A stretch of 64,000 nt of DNA from Pycnococcus provasolii (GCA_938743325.2 OW568870.1:620001-684000), one strand, 5' to 3'; positions 1 through 13,183 are shown, counted from the stretch's first letter. Program-made: numbers and translations. The notes: generated from the sequence alone by a model not told the origin.

Positions 1-3000
1 CACAAAGTGTTGAATCGCGACATACGCGCTCTCAGAATCATGTTCACGCGCCGGATCACCACGAAGCGTTGATGAATATCCAAGTGAGAAACTTTTGGCA
101 GGCGTCGACGCATCAATCCTTGTCGACCTTCCAGAATACGAGCCACCACGGATGTCACCTTGTCTGTGATCGCAAAACGCTTCATGAGCTCAGCCACAAG
201 GTCCCTTGAAGAAATGTTAGCCGCAATACTGGACAGACGACCACTTTCGGACGAGGAGAGTTCGCGAACCAGATCTTGGACAATGCTGTCAAACTCCTCC
301 TCGCTGACGCTCACCAGGCCAGTATCAATGCACCGTCTCCTGTGCGGACCTCCGGAAATGTTGAAACGCGCTTTCTTCTGCATATCCTCAGCGCGCGACT
401 GTGGCCACGCTTCGTGGGCAAAGTCCAAGTCAATCTCCTGAGCATCCGCCCCATTGCTGTTGTCGTCAAGCAACTTCGATGTGTCGTTGAAAAGTGTCGA
501 AAGAAGTGAACCTAATTTGACATCCTTGTTTCTCGACTTCGATTTTTCATCGTCTAGAAGGGCACGGCTGCCCAAAATCGTATCGAAAGCATTATAAAGC
601 TGCCTGTTGGAAGCAGTGCGCACAACGAAAATGTCGAAGAAGTAAAGAGCGATATGCCACAGGTCTGTAAGAAGCCCTGGAGCGTGTCGCGCCTCGTCAA
701 CCTTCTCGATGTAGGTATCGAGGATGATGACGAAGATAAACTGCAGGAGGAGGAATGACATGAACAAGGGCTCGATGTAGAACCAGAGTTGCATGCTTGC
801 CTTATCCCACTCGCTCATAATTGCGCCCGTCGACAATCGGAATATCGAAAAATGATTCGTTTCACCAAGTACCGTAAGGCTCGTGGTCCAAAGTGCTTCC
901 TCAACGGTTCGAATTTGCTCGAAGCGATCGCCAAGGGTGAAGTACAACCACGCCGTAAAGCCAGCCGTGAAAACTACCGTGATGATGGCAAGGGTGAACA
1001 GACGCGGCATGATCTTCACGAGCGTTCCAATCACCACGTGAAATTTCCTATTGAAATTCATGTCGTACAATATGTTGATGAACAGAAGGATGAAGGCAAG
1101 GCTCTGCGTCATGCTATACGAGGAAAACAACTGGATCATCGTTTCTGCGCTGTCATGCAGACGTACATATGGGCCAATTCCCTTAGTTGTGTCATGTGCA
1201 AGAAGGTGCCTGTAGCTTCCAGCAGGATTCATTCCGTCGAACGTCTCTGCCGGACCGTCACGTGCCGTAAGTAAAGGTCGCCCTCGCGAGCTCGCTACGC
1301 CGTCGTACCACATATATCGCTCATCGTACGAAAAGATGGATACGGAGTCAGCGACGAAGTGCCACCACACAACCATCGCGCTAAATTGCAAGGAGGAGAT
1401 GAACACGTAGAAGGCGCTCTTCACCACTTTCCACGTGAGCGACGTGCGATACGACTTCACAGCGAACGCTGGTACGTTGAGGCGCTCACGAATCACCTTC
1501 ATCAGCTTCCTTGTCTGGCGGATCAGTAGGTATCCGATCAAGGCAGTGAAAATACCCTCTGCAATGCCTATCACAATCTCTTCCCAGGTTGTGTACTTCA
1601 CGAGTGGAACGCAATACTCCTCCGATTGCGTCATCTCGACAAGGCCACCATCACTCTGCTGAAACGTGTACCGGACGCGGCAAAACACGTTAGAGCGTAC
1701 ATTGTGCACCAGCATTGATACGTGCACGCGATCAGTGCCACGAGCAACGAAATGACCCTCGCGAACGTACTCGAAAATGCGGCTCGCAGACTTGCCCGTC
1801 AGTGCACCATCTACGTGGATGGGGTACGACGGGTCAAAACCGCTGTTAATGCGGGACGGGAAAAGCTGCTTGCCCGACGTGTCGTGCGCGAAAAATGCGT
1901 ATGGAAAGCCTGACGGTCCAACTTCCGCGGTTGTTCCACTTTTAGTCGTGTTGTAGTATTTGGACACGCCGTCGCCAAAAGATGGGCCACTGCCTGAGCC
2001 AACGATCTTTGGATCGAACATTGACGATCCGACGCGGAAAATCGGATTCGAGCCGAATGGAGCACTGTCCATCTCAGTGCGACTGTAGCACTGACCTAAT
2101 TCTTGAACGTCCGATCCACGCGGAGTATCTTCTGTGGCACTGCAACGTCTCTTGCGCTGGACTGCTTGCAAAAGCACCCCTCCGATGATGCGATTGGCTT
2201 CCGCGTCTCCAACGAAGCGCTTTCGAATGTACGTCATTGGATTTTGCACTTTGCCGCTCTGCTCGACATCTACCACGTCGTACCCACCCCACATCTCTGA
2301 CGTGCGATTATCCGTCTTGGTCACTTTCTCGAGCTTCCTCCTGTTGGGTGCATTATATGAGCGCAGCAATTTGCGTGCATATCTGAATGGACGCTCCTCA
2401 ATTGTCGAAGGGGCTGGCGGCGGCGCGCAAGGGGTGATCAGCTGTGACGCTCGCGTAAGGTTCACATAGAAGGCAACCACTATCGCATCAGCCACGGTAG
2501 GAGGCGTTGTGGTCACATTCATGAGATCAGAAAAATCAGAAGTGAAGTCAGCATTGCTGGCCGCGACTTGCACAGGCGATTCGGTGAACTGGCTGTAGAG
2601 CACTCGAATTTCGTCGTTCGCAATCGCCGCCCCATTCCTGACTGCGGCAACCCTTCCACGCGCAAGGACGTCTTTCTCGACGTCAGCAAGCGAGACATCT
2701 CCTGTTGGACCGCCATATGATGCGTACTCCGGACTCCATACGCGTAGGCGGCGAACGTCGGTCCAGCTAAGTCCAGCACGCGGGTACAACTGAACAGTCA
2801 TCTGAAAGCCACTCTCGTCACGGAGGTTGAGCAAATATTTGGACAGCACATCGTTGCTCTCATTCGGTTCGACGGGATACAAATTTAGCTCAAACACATC
2901 TCGCGCGGCCAACCCAACGGCTGACATGATAGTGAACACGAACGAGTCATCAAGCGAATTTGCCAAGCCGTGCCACTCGCACGGCGGCGGCGGTGCCTGA

Positions 3001-6000
3001 ACCATGCCGGCTGGATATGCGGGAGGCGACATCGTCAAATCAATCTCCTCGCCAGTGCCCATACTCTGCTCACCTTCCGCCTTTACGCTGAACAAAGCAC
3101 GAAGCTGGCCTTGTCCATTGCGGCGGCACTGTGACTGAGTCAATGCGGCAATTGAGCTATTACCATCACTTTGAATCAGATTCTTCAGAGCTCTCTCATT
3201 CTCTTTGACATCAGCCTCGAGCTCGAGCAGCGCCTGAGCAGAGGCGTTTGTCATGTTGTCCAACTTTGCCACAAGAATTTTGTTCAGTTCGATGAGCTCG
3301 TCTGCCTTTGACATCGCATCCCCCAGATCATCCTGGGCACCGGCGAGCGAGCTGTAAAAGTGGGCTGGAAGGGATGTCTTCGTATCCTCGGCCATGCTCT
3401 CGCTAAGCTCTTTTGATTCGCTCATAGTCTGTCGAAGAGTCTCTAAGGACCCATTCATGTCGTCGAGCTCTGCCTGAAGTCGAGTGAATGCCACCTGCGA
3501 CAGATTGACCGAGTCTGTCACCTGCGAGGTGGTTGGCTGAGATGCGGACCCATCCACGACACTGCCAACGCTTGCACCCATTTCACCGGCAATCTCTCCG
3601 AGGAGAATACCAAAGCCTTCACCATCTTGCGTAACTGCTCCAATCTTCTGTGCTACATCGCCTGCGGCTGCTGTTGCAGCTGATGTCGGCTGGGACTCTT
3701 GTAGATATCGGCGTGATGTAACCGGTGCTTCGGTGGTGGTCACCGTCACTACCACCGTGATTCGATAATCCATCGGAGGGGCATCCCCCAGCAAATCTAC
3801 CGTGGTAATGTTGACATAATTCTTATCAACGCCGGATACGTCGCTCACAAATTTGCGAATACTAGACGCATACGCACACACAACCTCCATATCTTCAACA
3901 CCGACCATTCGAGAGGGATGACAATCAGGATTCTTGATCATGTTTGCCTCTTCCACTGCAGCTCCATACGAAGGTGCGGTGCTGCTCACGGTGAAGCTAA
4001 ACTCTGAGACGGCCACCTCGACGACGTTGACGATCACAGTCAAACCTCCCGAGGGATAATCGAACGAGTCCTTCGTGGTGTAGTCGAAACGATACTTCCC
4101 TGGACTGCACTGAATTTGCTTGCCCAGATCAAATGAAGCGACGCCACACTTCGCGCATGGCTCACCCGTTGGCTTTCCATCGCAAGTTGACTCTCGCACA
4201 GTTGTGTCGCCCGTAAGGTCGCCATCCTGCGTGTCATTCGCAAAACTTGCACACGGCCAAGCGACCACGCAGGATCCTTGCGAGCAGTCTTCAAGCAATT
4301 GGGATCCCTCAGCAGCACTGGAGCACACGCGTACACTGCGACTCGAAGTTCCAAGATAGTTCACATCCACCTCAATCGGACCAACGAGATGGATCGTCGG
4401 CGGCGAATTCTCCTCAATCAAGTTCGCGGCACTCGAGAGCAAGGACTCTCGAAGGTTGCACTCGACGTCACTGCAAAAGCCGCCAAGTTCGCTCGACTCG
4501 TCCGAGCACCAGTAGAATCCTTCGTCACACGGATCTACGATGGTGACAGTGCGCTGTACGATTGCCACATTCGACGGCACCGCATTATCCTTCACTATGA
4601 ACTCAACGGCGTAAACGCTGCCAGCAACGGACGTGTTCACACAGCCTTGGAGTCCCTTGACAGCAAATTCATGTCCGATACACGCGGAGTCTGTCACGCC
4701 TGACAGCCCATTGTTGATGCAATCAGCGGGTGGGCATGCAAGGATGCGAGAGGTGAGATTACCATCAAAGTCATCGACAGCAGTTGCACCCGGTTCACAC
4801 TTGACGTCGATTGTCGGCACGAAGTCAGTCGTGGCATCGCACGGTTTATAAGGGTGATACTGACGAACAGACACCGATGAGCCGACAAAATCATTCGTGA
4901 CCAGTGCCATCGCTGGTGGAAGGTCCTGCTGCACCTCCTCTTCACCTTCATCGGTCGCAATGTCGAGCTCACCCTCGCACCTGCTATCCTGCGAGCACGC
5001 CATGCCACCTTCGCATGCACGCTCACCAGGCGGACAAGTCTCGTCCGTGTGGCGCACATGTATGCGGCGCTTTGCGAAAACACTTTCGCCTGCAAAGTCT
5101 GTCACAGAATATTCAATTTCGTAATCTCCGGTAGCAAACGAATTAATATCACATCCGCCCAATTTGTTCGACCCGTACTCCTGACCACAAGCAAGCATCG
5201 TCTGAAGTGGCGTGACGCCTCCCGACGCCGTTGCGCCCTTATCACAAACCTGATCAGCGGGGGCATTCGACTTGCACGTGTCGTAGGTTGAGCCGTACGG
5301 AAGTAGCAGCGGTTCCTTGCCAGGTGCGCCTGGCCCTAGCACTGTCAAGGCGAGAGGCTCCGTGGATCCCTGCGAATTCGCATCGAGGTCATCATCCACC
5401 ACGGAGAAGCCCGATGATGAGAAGACGCAGTCCGCGTGGCACTGCTTGTCATCCTTGCAGTACACTTCGCCCTTTTCCGCACATGGGTCAATCACAGCAA
5501 TCTTACGCACCGCATTGGGCGCTTCATTCCCACTGCTGTCAGACACGCTGTAGGTCAGTTGGAACTCCTCGCCAGGCTCGGTCACTGTCTCGGTGTTGAT
5601 TGGACGATTGATCTGCACAGTCACCGAGGCAGTCAGGTCATTGTCTACGTCATCTATCGCGACGTACCCGCCGTATGGTCCAGATATGTCGCTAAATTCC
5701 TCGTATAGTCGGATTTCTTGACTAACCGTAATGACCCCAGATGCCGTTTGCTCAAATGAAGCCGATCCGTCCGTGGGTGCCGAAATAGTTAAAGTGGGCG
5801 GAGTCGTGTCTGCGGGGGGCACGTAGACTTCGACGTCCGGCGTCTCATTTTCCATGGAACTGTCCAAGTCAATTCCACACGCTCCACCGCCGGTCGAGCA
5901 CGATCCGTCGGGGCAAACTTTTTCTCCTGGTGGGCATGGATTCACAATTTCCACAATTCGCTCTTTTGATGCACAGTTTCCAGCAGAATCACACGAAGTG

Positions 6001-6541
6001 TATGTGAGCACAAATGTCGTCACCACTGCCGTATCGATCGGACCACCGCTGACGACCACAGAATCCGTGAGAATTCCGTCGCGAAGATCAGAGGCGATGT
6101 AGCCTGGCTCCTTGAATTCTGCACCGAGAGCAACCTCGAATGTTGAACCGCCCAACAGATCCAGAGTGGGCGATACAATATCGGGCAAAATCGTGGTTGT
6201 CGTCGTGGTTGTCGTCGATGCGGCATACGCAAAAAGTGGTGCATCTGGCGGCGGCGGAGACGGGAAAGGCGGCGGTGGCGGTGAATCCGCGACGATTGTT
6301 ACCTCAGCACCCCCTCCGAAGACGCTACCAGGTTGCGGTGGCGGTGGTAATGGAGGTGGACTTGGCAATGGTGCACCCGGTGCATCTGGAGGAGGGTTCG
6401 GTGGCGGAGCAAAAGGCGGTGGAGGCGAAGGTGGAGGAAGATTTGGCGGGTTTGGATTAGGTGGTGGAGGATTGGGCGGCGGCGGTGCATCTGGCGGCGG
6501 CAGCGGCGGCGCGGGAGGGAGAGGTGGAGGTGGTGACGGCG

Positions 6542-6572
<31 letters not shown>

Positions 6573-8028
6573 TGGCGGATTTAGGGGCGGTGGTGGAGTT
6601 GGGGGCGTGGGTGGCGGCGGCGAAGGAGGTTGAGGTGGCGGCGGCGAAGGAGGTTGAGGTGGCGGCGGAGTTGGTGGAGGTGGCAGCGGCGGAGGTGGCA
6701 GCGGCGGCGGCGGCAGCGGCGGTGGCGGATTTGGTGGAGTTGGCGGAGGTGGGGGGGTGAATATAGTCACTTCTTTCGCCAGTCCGATGGCACCTAGCTG
6801 CGGAAGTTTCTGGCTGAGGGTGGCTGAAAGTGCTCCGCCCGAGATCGATGATGAGACCTGGCTCGCCATCATTCCCTCGGAAATATAAGACTGCAAAGCA
6901 ACTGTCACCTTGAGCTGGAGACTTTCGCTCTGAGTTAAATGCCGTAGACGACTACCACTCTCGACGCTCATGCTGATTGACTGTGGATCCACGTTGAGAA
7001 GCGTGGCAATTGACTCCTTGAAGACTTGAATTTCCGTGTCGCCAAAGGAATTTGCCGTGTATCCCGTAACCGACAGGGTAAATTCGATCGACTTCGTCGC
7101 TGGCGGAGGGGGGGGAGGGGCAGGAGATGGAGGGGGAAAAGGAGGGGGATGTGGGGGGGGGAAAGGAGGGGGAGAAGGAGGTGGAGAAGGCGGCGGAGAA
7201 GGAGGTGGAGAAGGCGGCGGAGATGGAGGTGGAGAAGGCGGCGGAGATGGAGGTGGAGAAGGCGGCGGAGATGGAGGAGGAGAAGGCGGCGGAAATGGAG
7301 GTAAAGGCGGCGGTGGCGGGGAATTAACAACCGCAGGTGGGGGCGATGGTGGAGGTGAAGGTGGGGGCGAGGGTGGAGGTGGTGAAGGTGGAGCTGGAGG
7401 AGCAGGCGGCGGTTGAAACAGTGCAGGTGGTGGAGATGGAGGTGGTGAAGGTGGAGGAGATGGTGGAGGAGATGGAGGTGGTGAAGGTGGAGGAGATGGA
7501 GGTGGAGATGGAGGTGGTGAAGGTGGAGGTGGAAACGCCCCTTTTGGTGCCTCAGCAAGAGCCAGCGATGACATCGAACCGAGAGCACCGCTTTGTGGAC
7601 TATTTTTCGCATCGCTCAGCACTTTCCCGCTCGAAATGCTATTTTCCAGAAGTGAGATCACTGCGTCTATATCTGCACTGGGAGACAATTTTATCAAAAC
7701 GTGTATGATCGCGCCTTCACCAAGAGTCTCCACCTTTTTCACTTCAATAGCATTCGGCGACACCTTGATCGCCGCACTGATCGCCATACTTAATACACCT
7801 CTCTCAGTTTCCGAGATGGAATTTGCCGTCGTGCTACCAACGAAGAACTTCGCCGTAATCGCCTTGGAAGCAGGCGGCGGCGGCGGTGAAGGCGGTGGAC
7901 TTGGAGGTGGAAAAGGAGGGGGAGATGGGGGGGGAGATGGAGGGGGAGAAGGAGGGGGAGAAGGCGGCGGAGATGGAGGGGGAGAAGGAGGGGGAGAAGG
8001 CGATGCGACTGGCGAAGGTGGTGGCGAC

Positions 8029-8062
<34 letters not shown>

Positions 8063-10079
8063 ACGGCGGTGGCGGCGCCCCACAAGGATCAGCGCAGCAG
8101 CGCACTACGAGAGGATCAGATTCTTTGTAGCATCCTTGTTTTTTGCCAGCAGGATTTGACGTGCTTCTCACTGCCATGCGTTCGCCATCAGGGCAATTGC
8201 CCTTGGAGCTTGTCCATCCAACGTATCCATCAAAACCGCACCCGGTTCCTTGGGTTTGAGGCGCGTATTCCTCCATCGTGCATAGTCGTGCCCCGAATGA
8301 CTTGCAGTAGTAGTTGGCGTTCTCAAACGACATATCCCTCTTGCATTTCAAAATTCCATCTGATTCAGCACATATTGTGGCACTCTGGTCCCACTTTTTT
8401 GATACTGGCCACTTGAGCTCGTCACAGCATTTTGGCTCCGCAAAAGGGGGCCAAGGTGGTGGTGACGGCGGCGGCGATGGCGGCGGCGCTGGTGCGCCTC
8501 CACAAACTGTTAATTTCCATTGAACCGAGTACCCGTATCCCTTTGCCTTGCATGTTAAGAATCCGCCTACGCCCCGACCTCCTTTGGACGACAGCTTCAC
8601 AAATCCCGACTCGTGCACGAAATTCGTCACATCGACGCGATTATTCGCCGACGATCCAGAACACGTTCCAAAGCAGCAGAAGAGCTCGTTGAGCACAGGG
8701 TCGTTTGAGTTTCTGCACTGCTTGCCCGGGAAGCACTTGGACTCGATCGCGTTGTTCGCGCCTTGCCACGTGATGCCCACGCCGTTCACCTTGACCCACT
8801 CCACGTTCTCCGAAGACTTCGAGTTGAAGTCCGTCTGGTAAGCGCCGAACGACAAGAAAACCTTGGTGTAGGGCTTTGGGACGGTGAACGTCTGCGCAGC
8901 TGTGCAGCCGTTGCGGCTGCAACCAGCCTCGATCACGTAGTCCTTGCACGAGCCCTGGAGAAATCTGCGCTCGGGCGTCTGCGTCTGCGCCGGCGCGACG
9001 GGCGCAGCGCGTGAAGCGCCGAGCTCTCTGCGACGCGACACTGCCTTCTGCGATGGCGAGTTTGCCCTGCACATTTCCCACGGCGTGTCTGAGGTTACCG
9101 TGCTTAGCACAGGTTGTTCCGTTGCGCTCCGCCGAGACGCACTGGCGCTATCCTTCAGGAGCATGGAGCCGCTCGTGCGCCCAAGGTAGTCGCCATTGAC
9201 GACAAGTCGCCAGTTGCCAGGCTCCACCGTCACGCTCGACACGCCGACACCACTGATGCCAGGGAACGACTGGTCGGTGCCGTGCACGCACAAGTCGTCG
9301 AGCCCGTAGGCGGCACGCACCGGATCGTCACGGCAGAGATTCCACGATGCCGCGTCGAGGAGCGCCTGCGAACTCACATCCTTCGTTCGGAAGTCGGACG
9401 CCATCTGCAGCAGAGCAGTTTTGGTACGTTCTGACCTTCCGCAGTCAACCTGGCAGCCGAATCGTCCGTAGCTCGGAGACTCGAACGGTAGTTCGCAGAT
9501 GCCGTCGCCGCAGACGGGGTCTTTCCAAGCTGGGTCGACCATATAGTTTTGCACCCAGTCCACGGCCATTTGCAGCTCGTCAAAGCGGCGCGTGCCTGAC
9601 ACCGACTTCTCGGGCAATCCTTGCTCCGTCACGTATCTGACACCCGACTGCACCTCGTTGACCACAATGACGCGCGCCTGGTAGTAGAGCAGCGCGAAGA
9701 GAAGGAAGAGGAGGGTGATGCGAAAGAGCAACACGCCGTACTGCGAATTCCGCTTGAGCGCCACGTTCGCCTTATCCATGACATACTTGACGAGCCCGCG
9801 TGTCGTTTCCAGTGACAGAGGCTCTTTGGTTTTCTTCGCGTCCTCGTCGAGCTCATACTGCGCCTTGCTTCTCCACCGAGACTCTTGTACAGCCTTCGTT
9901 CGGGAGCGCCGCAGCGTTTTCCACATCGCGGCACCTGCATCCTTCTTCCGTGCCGCGGGCGTTGACGGTGCCCCGTTATAACTCTTCAGTCTTTTTATGC
10001 TCTTGCCACCACTTTTCTGAGAACGTGGTGGACCTTGAGGGCTCGCCGCCACCACCGTGGTGGTGGTCTCAGAGGCCAT
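1..10079 (-). CDS. Giant polycystin (TRPP/PKD2-like) cation channel, C-terminus beyond window
   Basis: One uninterrupted frame runs from the ATG at 10079 to the left edge (about 3,359 codons, stop not seen). A short cytosolic N-terminus is followed by helix S1 (residues ~112-138, FRITLLFLLFALLYY). The outside part holds a Cys-rich region (~194-460), a lectin-like Cys-rich module (~544-664), four Ser-Pro-Pro-Pro hinges, two or three SEA-like modules, HYR/DUF5011-type Ig-like repeats (~1280-2020) and a helical stretch (~2144-2327). Residues ~2594-2814 match the polycystin TOP domain (FVARGTDRVHVSML, then NVFCRVRYTF). Helices S2-S6 follow (nt ~1590-690) with the pore motif TVLGE between S5 and S6 and a basic/acidic cytosolic tail. 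Family knowledge: TRPP channels pass Ca2+ and Na+ in cilia and other membranes. A role as a wall- or matrix-tethered sensor is inference. I read codons in frame through most of 1-6300 and 7600-10079 without a stop. Confidence 0.9.
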
Positions 10080-10950
10080 AGCTTAAAGCTTAAATACGAT
10101 CTATCTATCTCCTACGAGCGAGATATCTAAGGCGGTATCTACCCTACTACGAGATACTACAAAACTCACAAAAGTGCCAGGAGACGCACACGTTTGTATT
10201 ATATCGTGAACTGGTTTGCGAGTGAAATATATATCAGGAGAATGACTTGAGAAAATGCGAGAAGAAACAGGCGGCCGAGAACTCCCACCTGGAGGGAGGC
10301 AACCTTAAAATGAAATGGACGGGAAGGGGGCGGCGACACCTTCAAGACACACACACACGCGACACGCACACACGGCACACCTTTAAAGGCGTCTGACGTC
10401 TGGCGTGTTTGGTGTGGTGCTTGGATCTTACCTATATCTTTACCTATATAACTCACAGCTGGCCAAAAGGTGGTTGAGTGTTGGACTATGATATCACGCT
10501 ATCGTATCGTAAGTGCTTCGAAGTTCGCCGGATCGCTATGAAATAGTAGTACTAAAACTTTAATCTTAAATTTTACCACGGTGGGTAGCTAAGAGCATGA
10601 CAGGTGGCGTGCTTTCTCGTCTCCTCTCCCTGTAAAGCCGATGGTTTCTCTTCACATACTAAAAAGTTTTTTACGGTAAATTTTACAGGTACTGTGCTCC
10701 GCCGGCGTGCTCGTGAGTCACCACCCCAGGCTGCCAGGGGGAGTACTGTAAAGGTTTAGGTCCTGGGAGTCTGGGAGAGGTATCCTAGACTATTATCTAA
10801 CCTTAGATGGCAGCCTGGGAGACCCAGTCGTCGCCTGCCCGACATGTACCGTACATGGCATGGGCCGGACTAACCTTAGCCTTATTGTAATAATACAGTA
10901 GGCGACTTGCGTGATGTCATGAAGCGTGCTCTGTATCTCTCTGTATAGGC

Positions 10951-11907
10951 CTATCCTTTTAGTGACCGGCCCTTCCCCGCACATTTGCGGGGTAGGACAT
11001 AAGGGGAGAAATGGTCGTAGCCCGACTTAGCCAAACGGGGCCCCCTGCCGTTGTTCAAACAACCAGCACCTCCCTCCTCTTCCCCCAACCCCTTCCCACA
11101 GAGGTTTCCCACTTTTTCTGGTCGCACGATCGCCATGCCCAAACACGCGATGATACGCGCGGAACTGCCCAACTGCGCCACGCATGAGGTCAATGCCCAG
11201 CGCAGTTGTGTACTACAGCGTAGTCAACATATCTGTAAGGTCTAAATAAGTTGTCACGTCCTCATGTAAGCCAATTTATAGTAGGTTGTACGGTCATGAA
11301 CGGTGAAGTAGTCAAACGTTGTTCATGTTGTCAATGAGTCAGCAAGTTGGCACCTAGGAGTCGCCCATGTGGTGCTCAACTGGTCGTAAAAAACACAGAA
11401 GGTACCCACAGGTCTCTTAAGCCAGAACGCGTAGCAAGATTCACAACATCGGTCTAGCCATGGTGTCTAATTACCTCCCAAGGTACACACACTCGCTCGT
11501 AGGGACTACCGATCGTTGATGTGCAACATCACAGCGCAACGATGGCGAACGCGTGGCGCTGTACTACCTATCCTTCAGTCTAGACTGTGGGTTGGACCTG
11601 CAAGGCGAAATGGCATGCGCACTTCGCGCCATGACAAGTTGTTTGGACATCTGGGCGGTTGGGCCGAAACAGCCCTGTAGGGGTCGCCTCGGCTTGAGGA
11701 GCTCATCACGTTAGGGTAAGGGCCAGGGCTAGGGCTACCGGCTACTGGAGTGGTGCTCGGCGTTGGAAAGTCCTACCAGATGGTCGAGGAAGGAGAATCG
11801 GCAACTTACACATCATCTTGTGTTATTACAACCTTGCAGCACGGCGGGCACCATCTTTAACACGCCTCTACCCCGCATATGTGCGGGGTTGGTCATTAAA
11901 AGGATAG
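10951..11907. mobile_element. MITE-like interval bounded by inverted hairpin modules
   Basis: A 45 bp module at 10951-10995 recurs in reverse orientation at 11868-11907. Read outward-in, both begin CTATCCTTTTARTGACC and end in CCCCGCA-4 nt-TGCGGGG followed by TAG; they differ at about four bases plus one 5 bp gap. They enclose 870 bp without an ORF. The arrangement resembles terminal inverted repeats of a small non-autonomous DNA transposon. No target-site duplication is clear, so two independent insertions or a paired regulatory site remain possible. Confidence 0.45.
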
Positions 11908-12166
11908 AGGGGAGAGACAGACAGGCCCAGCCAGATTAAACTTTATGTTTTCAAGCGTGCAAGTCACGTGCAAGTGCAAGTGAGGCTTTAGTGAGCTCAA
12001 TGGCCGGGTGTTATCAGACGGCTATTAAGGTGGTCAAGAACACGATCCCGACGCAGCTTGCCGTCATTACCACTACCAACTATGTAGGAAACAGAGGTGG
12101 GAAACTTTTGAAGGGAAGTTCCGTTCGGGTTGGCGCCCATTTGACCCCCAGTTCTTGCGGCCCATC

Positions 12167-12173
12167 TTTATAA
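12167..12173 (+). promoter_or_regulatory. TATA-like box of the BTB gene
   Basis: TTTATAA lies 17-23 bp before the ATG at 12190. This is close for a TATA box and would give a very short leader or initiation at the next Met, so it is only a candidate. Confidence 0.3.
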
Positions 12174-12189
12174 CCTTCAAGTCGCTGCC

Positions 12190-13143
12190 ATGCCGCTCGC
12201 CAACAGCGATAACAGTAATAAGCGACGCCGGGAGGACGAAGACGACGACGAAGAGTTGGCTCGTCACCACGACAGCGCTGTGGCCGCACGCCGCATCACC
12301 GTCGACGCGGGAGGCACGCGATTCGTCACCTCATTCGCGACCATCGAGGCGTGCGGCGGGTACCTCGCCGCGGCCGTGAAGAGGGACCTCGCCGGGGCGG
12401 AAGCAAGCGACGAAAACACGCCCAGCATATTCGTCGACCGCGACCCGGAGCTCTTCAAGCACGTGCTTGCTTGGATGCGCGCGGGTCGACTGTCAGCTGC
12501 AGTCGCGACCAACGCCGCGCTTCTCGACGACTTGACAAACGAGGCGACGTTCTTCGCACTTGACGACTTGTGCGCGGAGTGCAAAAAGGCACTCAAGGAA
12601 CTGGCGAATTGCCTGGCGGTGTACGAGCCGAAAGCTGAGTCGTTTGTGCTTGAAGTTACTCGTAAAGAGCAGAACAAACAACAACGAGTCACGATAAATG
12701 ACGGTGATTTGTTGTATATTTCACACGCGTTGTTTAATTCGGACGCTGAATGCGACCCGTTCAACTATCTCGCCGTGCGTCCGATAACTGATGAATTCGA
12801 AGACTGCACATTGACATGGCCCGCTGATTCTGATACTGGTGCATTTAAGTACATCGAGCTTGCGATCCGCAACGAGCGCAACAGCGACATCGAAATTCCC
12901 ATCAACCGTGTTTTCTCACACGGTTTGAACTTCGTGACCTATCCGGGAGAATCTTGGCTCGTGTACGGTTGGAAGGGCGAACGTGAGGCAATCCCGCCAC
13001 TGATGGCGCACTCACGTGCGGGAACGGGAGCGGTACGCTTGCAAGGCATAGTTGATTTCTACAACAAATGTGGTATGTTGGATCCAACGGAAGATGAAGA
13101 CGATCAAAGAGATCTGGTTGTGTGTATGACTCGCTCGAAGTAA
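12190..13143 (+). CDS. KCTD-like BTB/POZ (T1-type) domain protein
   Basis: This 317-residue protein starts with an acidic/basic low-complexity tail (~1-30), then a BTB_2/K+-channel tetramerisation-type domain (~34-135) recognised by ITVDAGGTRFVTS, the central FVDRDPELFKHVLAWMR and the helical end. The remaining ~180 residues are beta-rich and unrecognised, and their DNA is less GC-rich than the 5' half. KCTD proteins usually oligomerise through the BTB fold and often act as cullin-3 adaptors; the substrate here is unknown. Start: first ATG of the frame. The gene is convergent with the peptidase ending at 13184, 40 bp away. Confidence 0.75.
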   Translation: MPLANSDNSNKRRREDEDDDEELARHHDSAVAARRITVDAGGTRFVTSFATIEACGGYLAAAVKRDLAGAEASDENTPSIFVDRDPELFKHVLAWMRAGRLSAAVATNAALLDDLTNEATFFALDDLCAECKKALKELANCLAVYEPKAESFVLEVTRKEQNKQQRVTINDGDLLYISHALFNSDAECDPFNYLAVRPITDEFEDCTLTWPADSDTGAFKYIELAIRNERNSDIEIPINRVFSHGLNFVTYPGESWLVYGWKGEREAIPPLMAHSRAGTGAVRLQGIVDFYNKCGMLDPTEDEDDQRDLVVCMTRSK

Positions 13144-13183
13144 CCAAGCGTATCCATGATTTTACAACCGGAGGAAGATATTA

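Larger units (their letters stand above)
10080..12189. other. 2.1 kb gene-free spacer
   Basis: No convincing coding frame is seen. The stretch holds a CA-rich run near 10345-10380, several TACTGTA/TACAGTA motifs, a degenerate AGGGCTAGGG cluster at 11710-11739 and the inverted pair of hairpin modules listed separately. It separates the polycystin start from the BTB gene start, so both promoters should lie here. Confidence 0.6.

Noticed and set aside
6112-8130. Plus-strand Gly-rich frames resembling a glycine-rich wall protein
   Set aside because: They are the complement of the Ser-Pro-Pro-Pro hinges of the minus-strand polycystin (CCN codons read as GGN).
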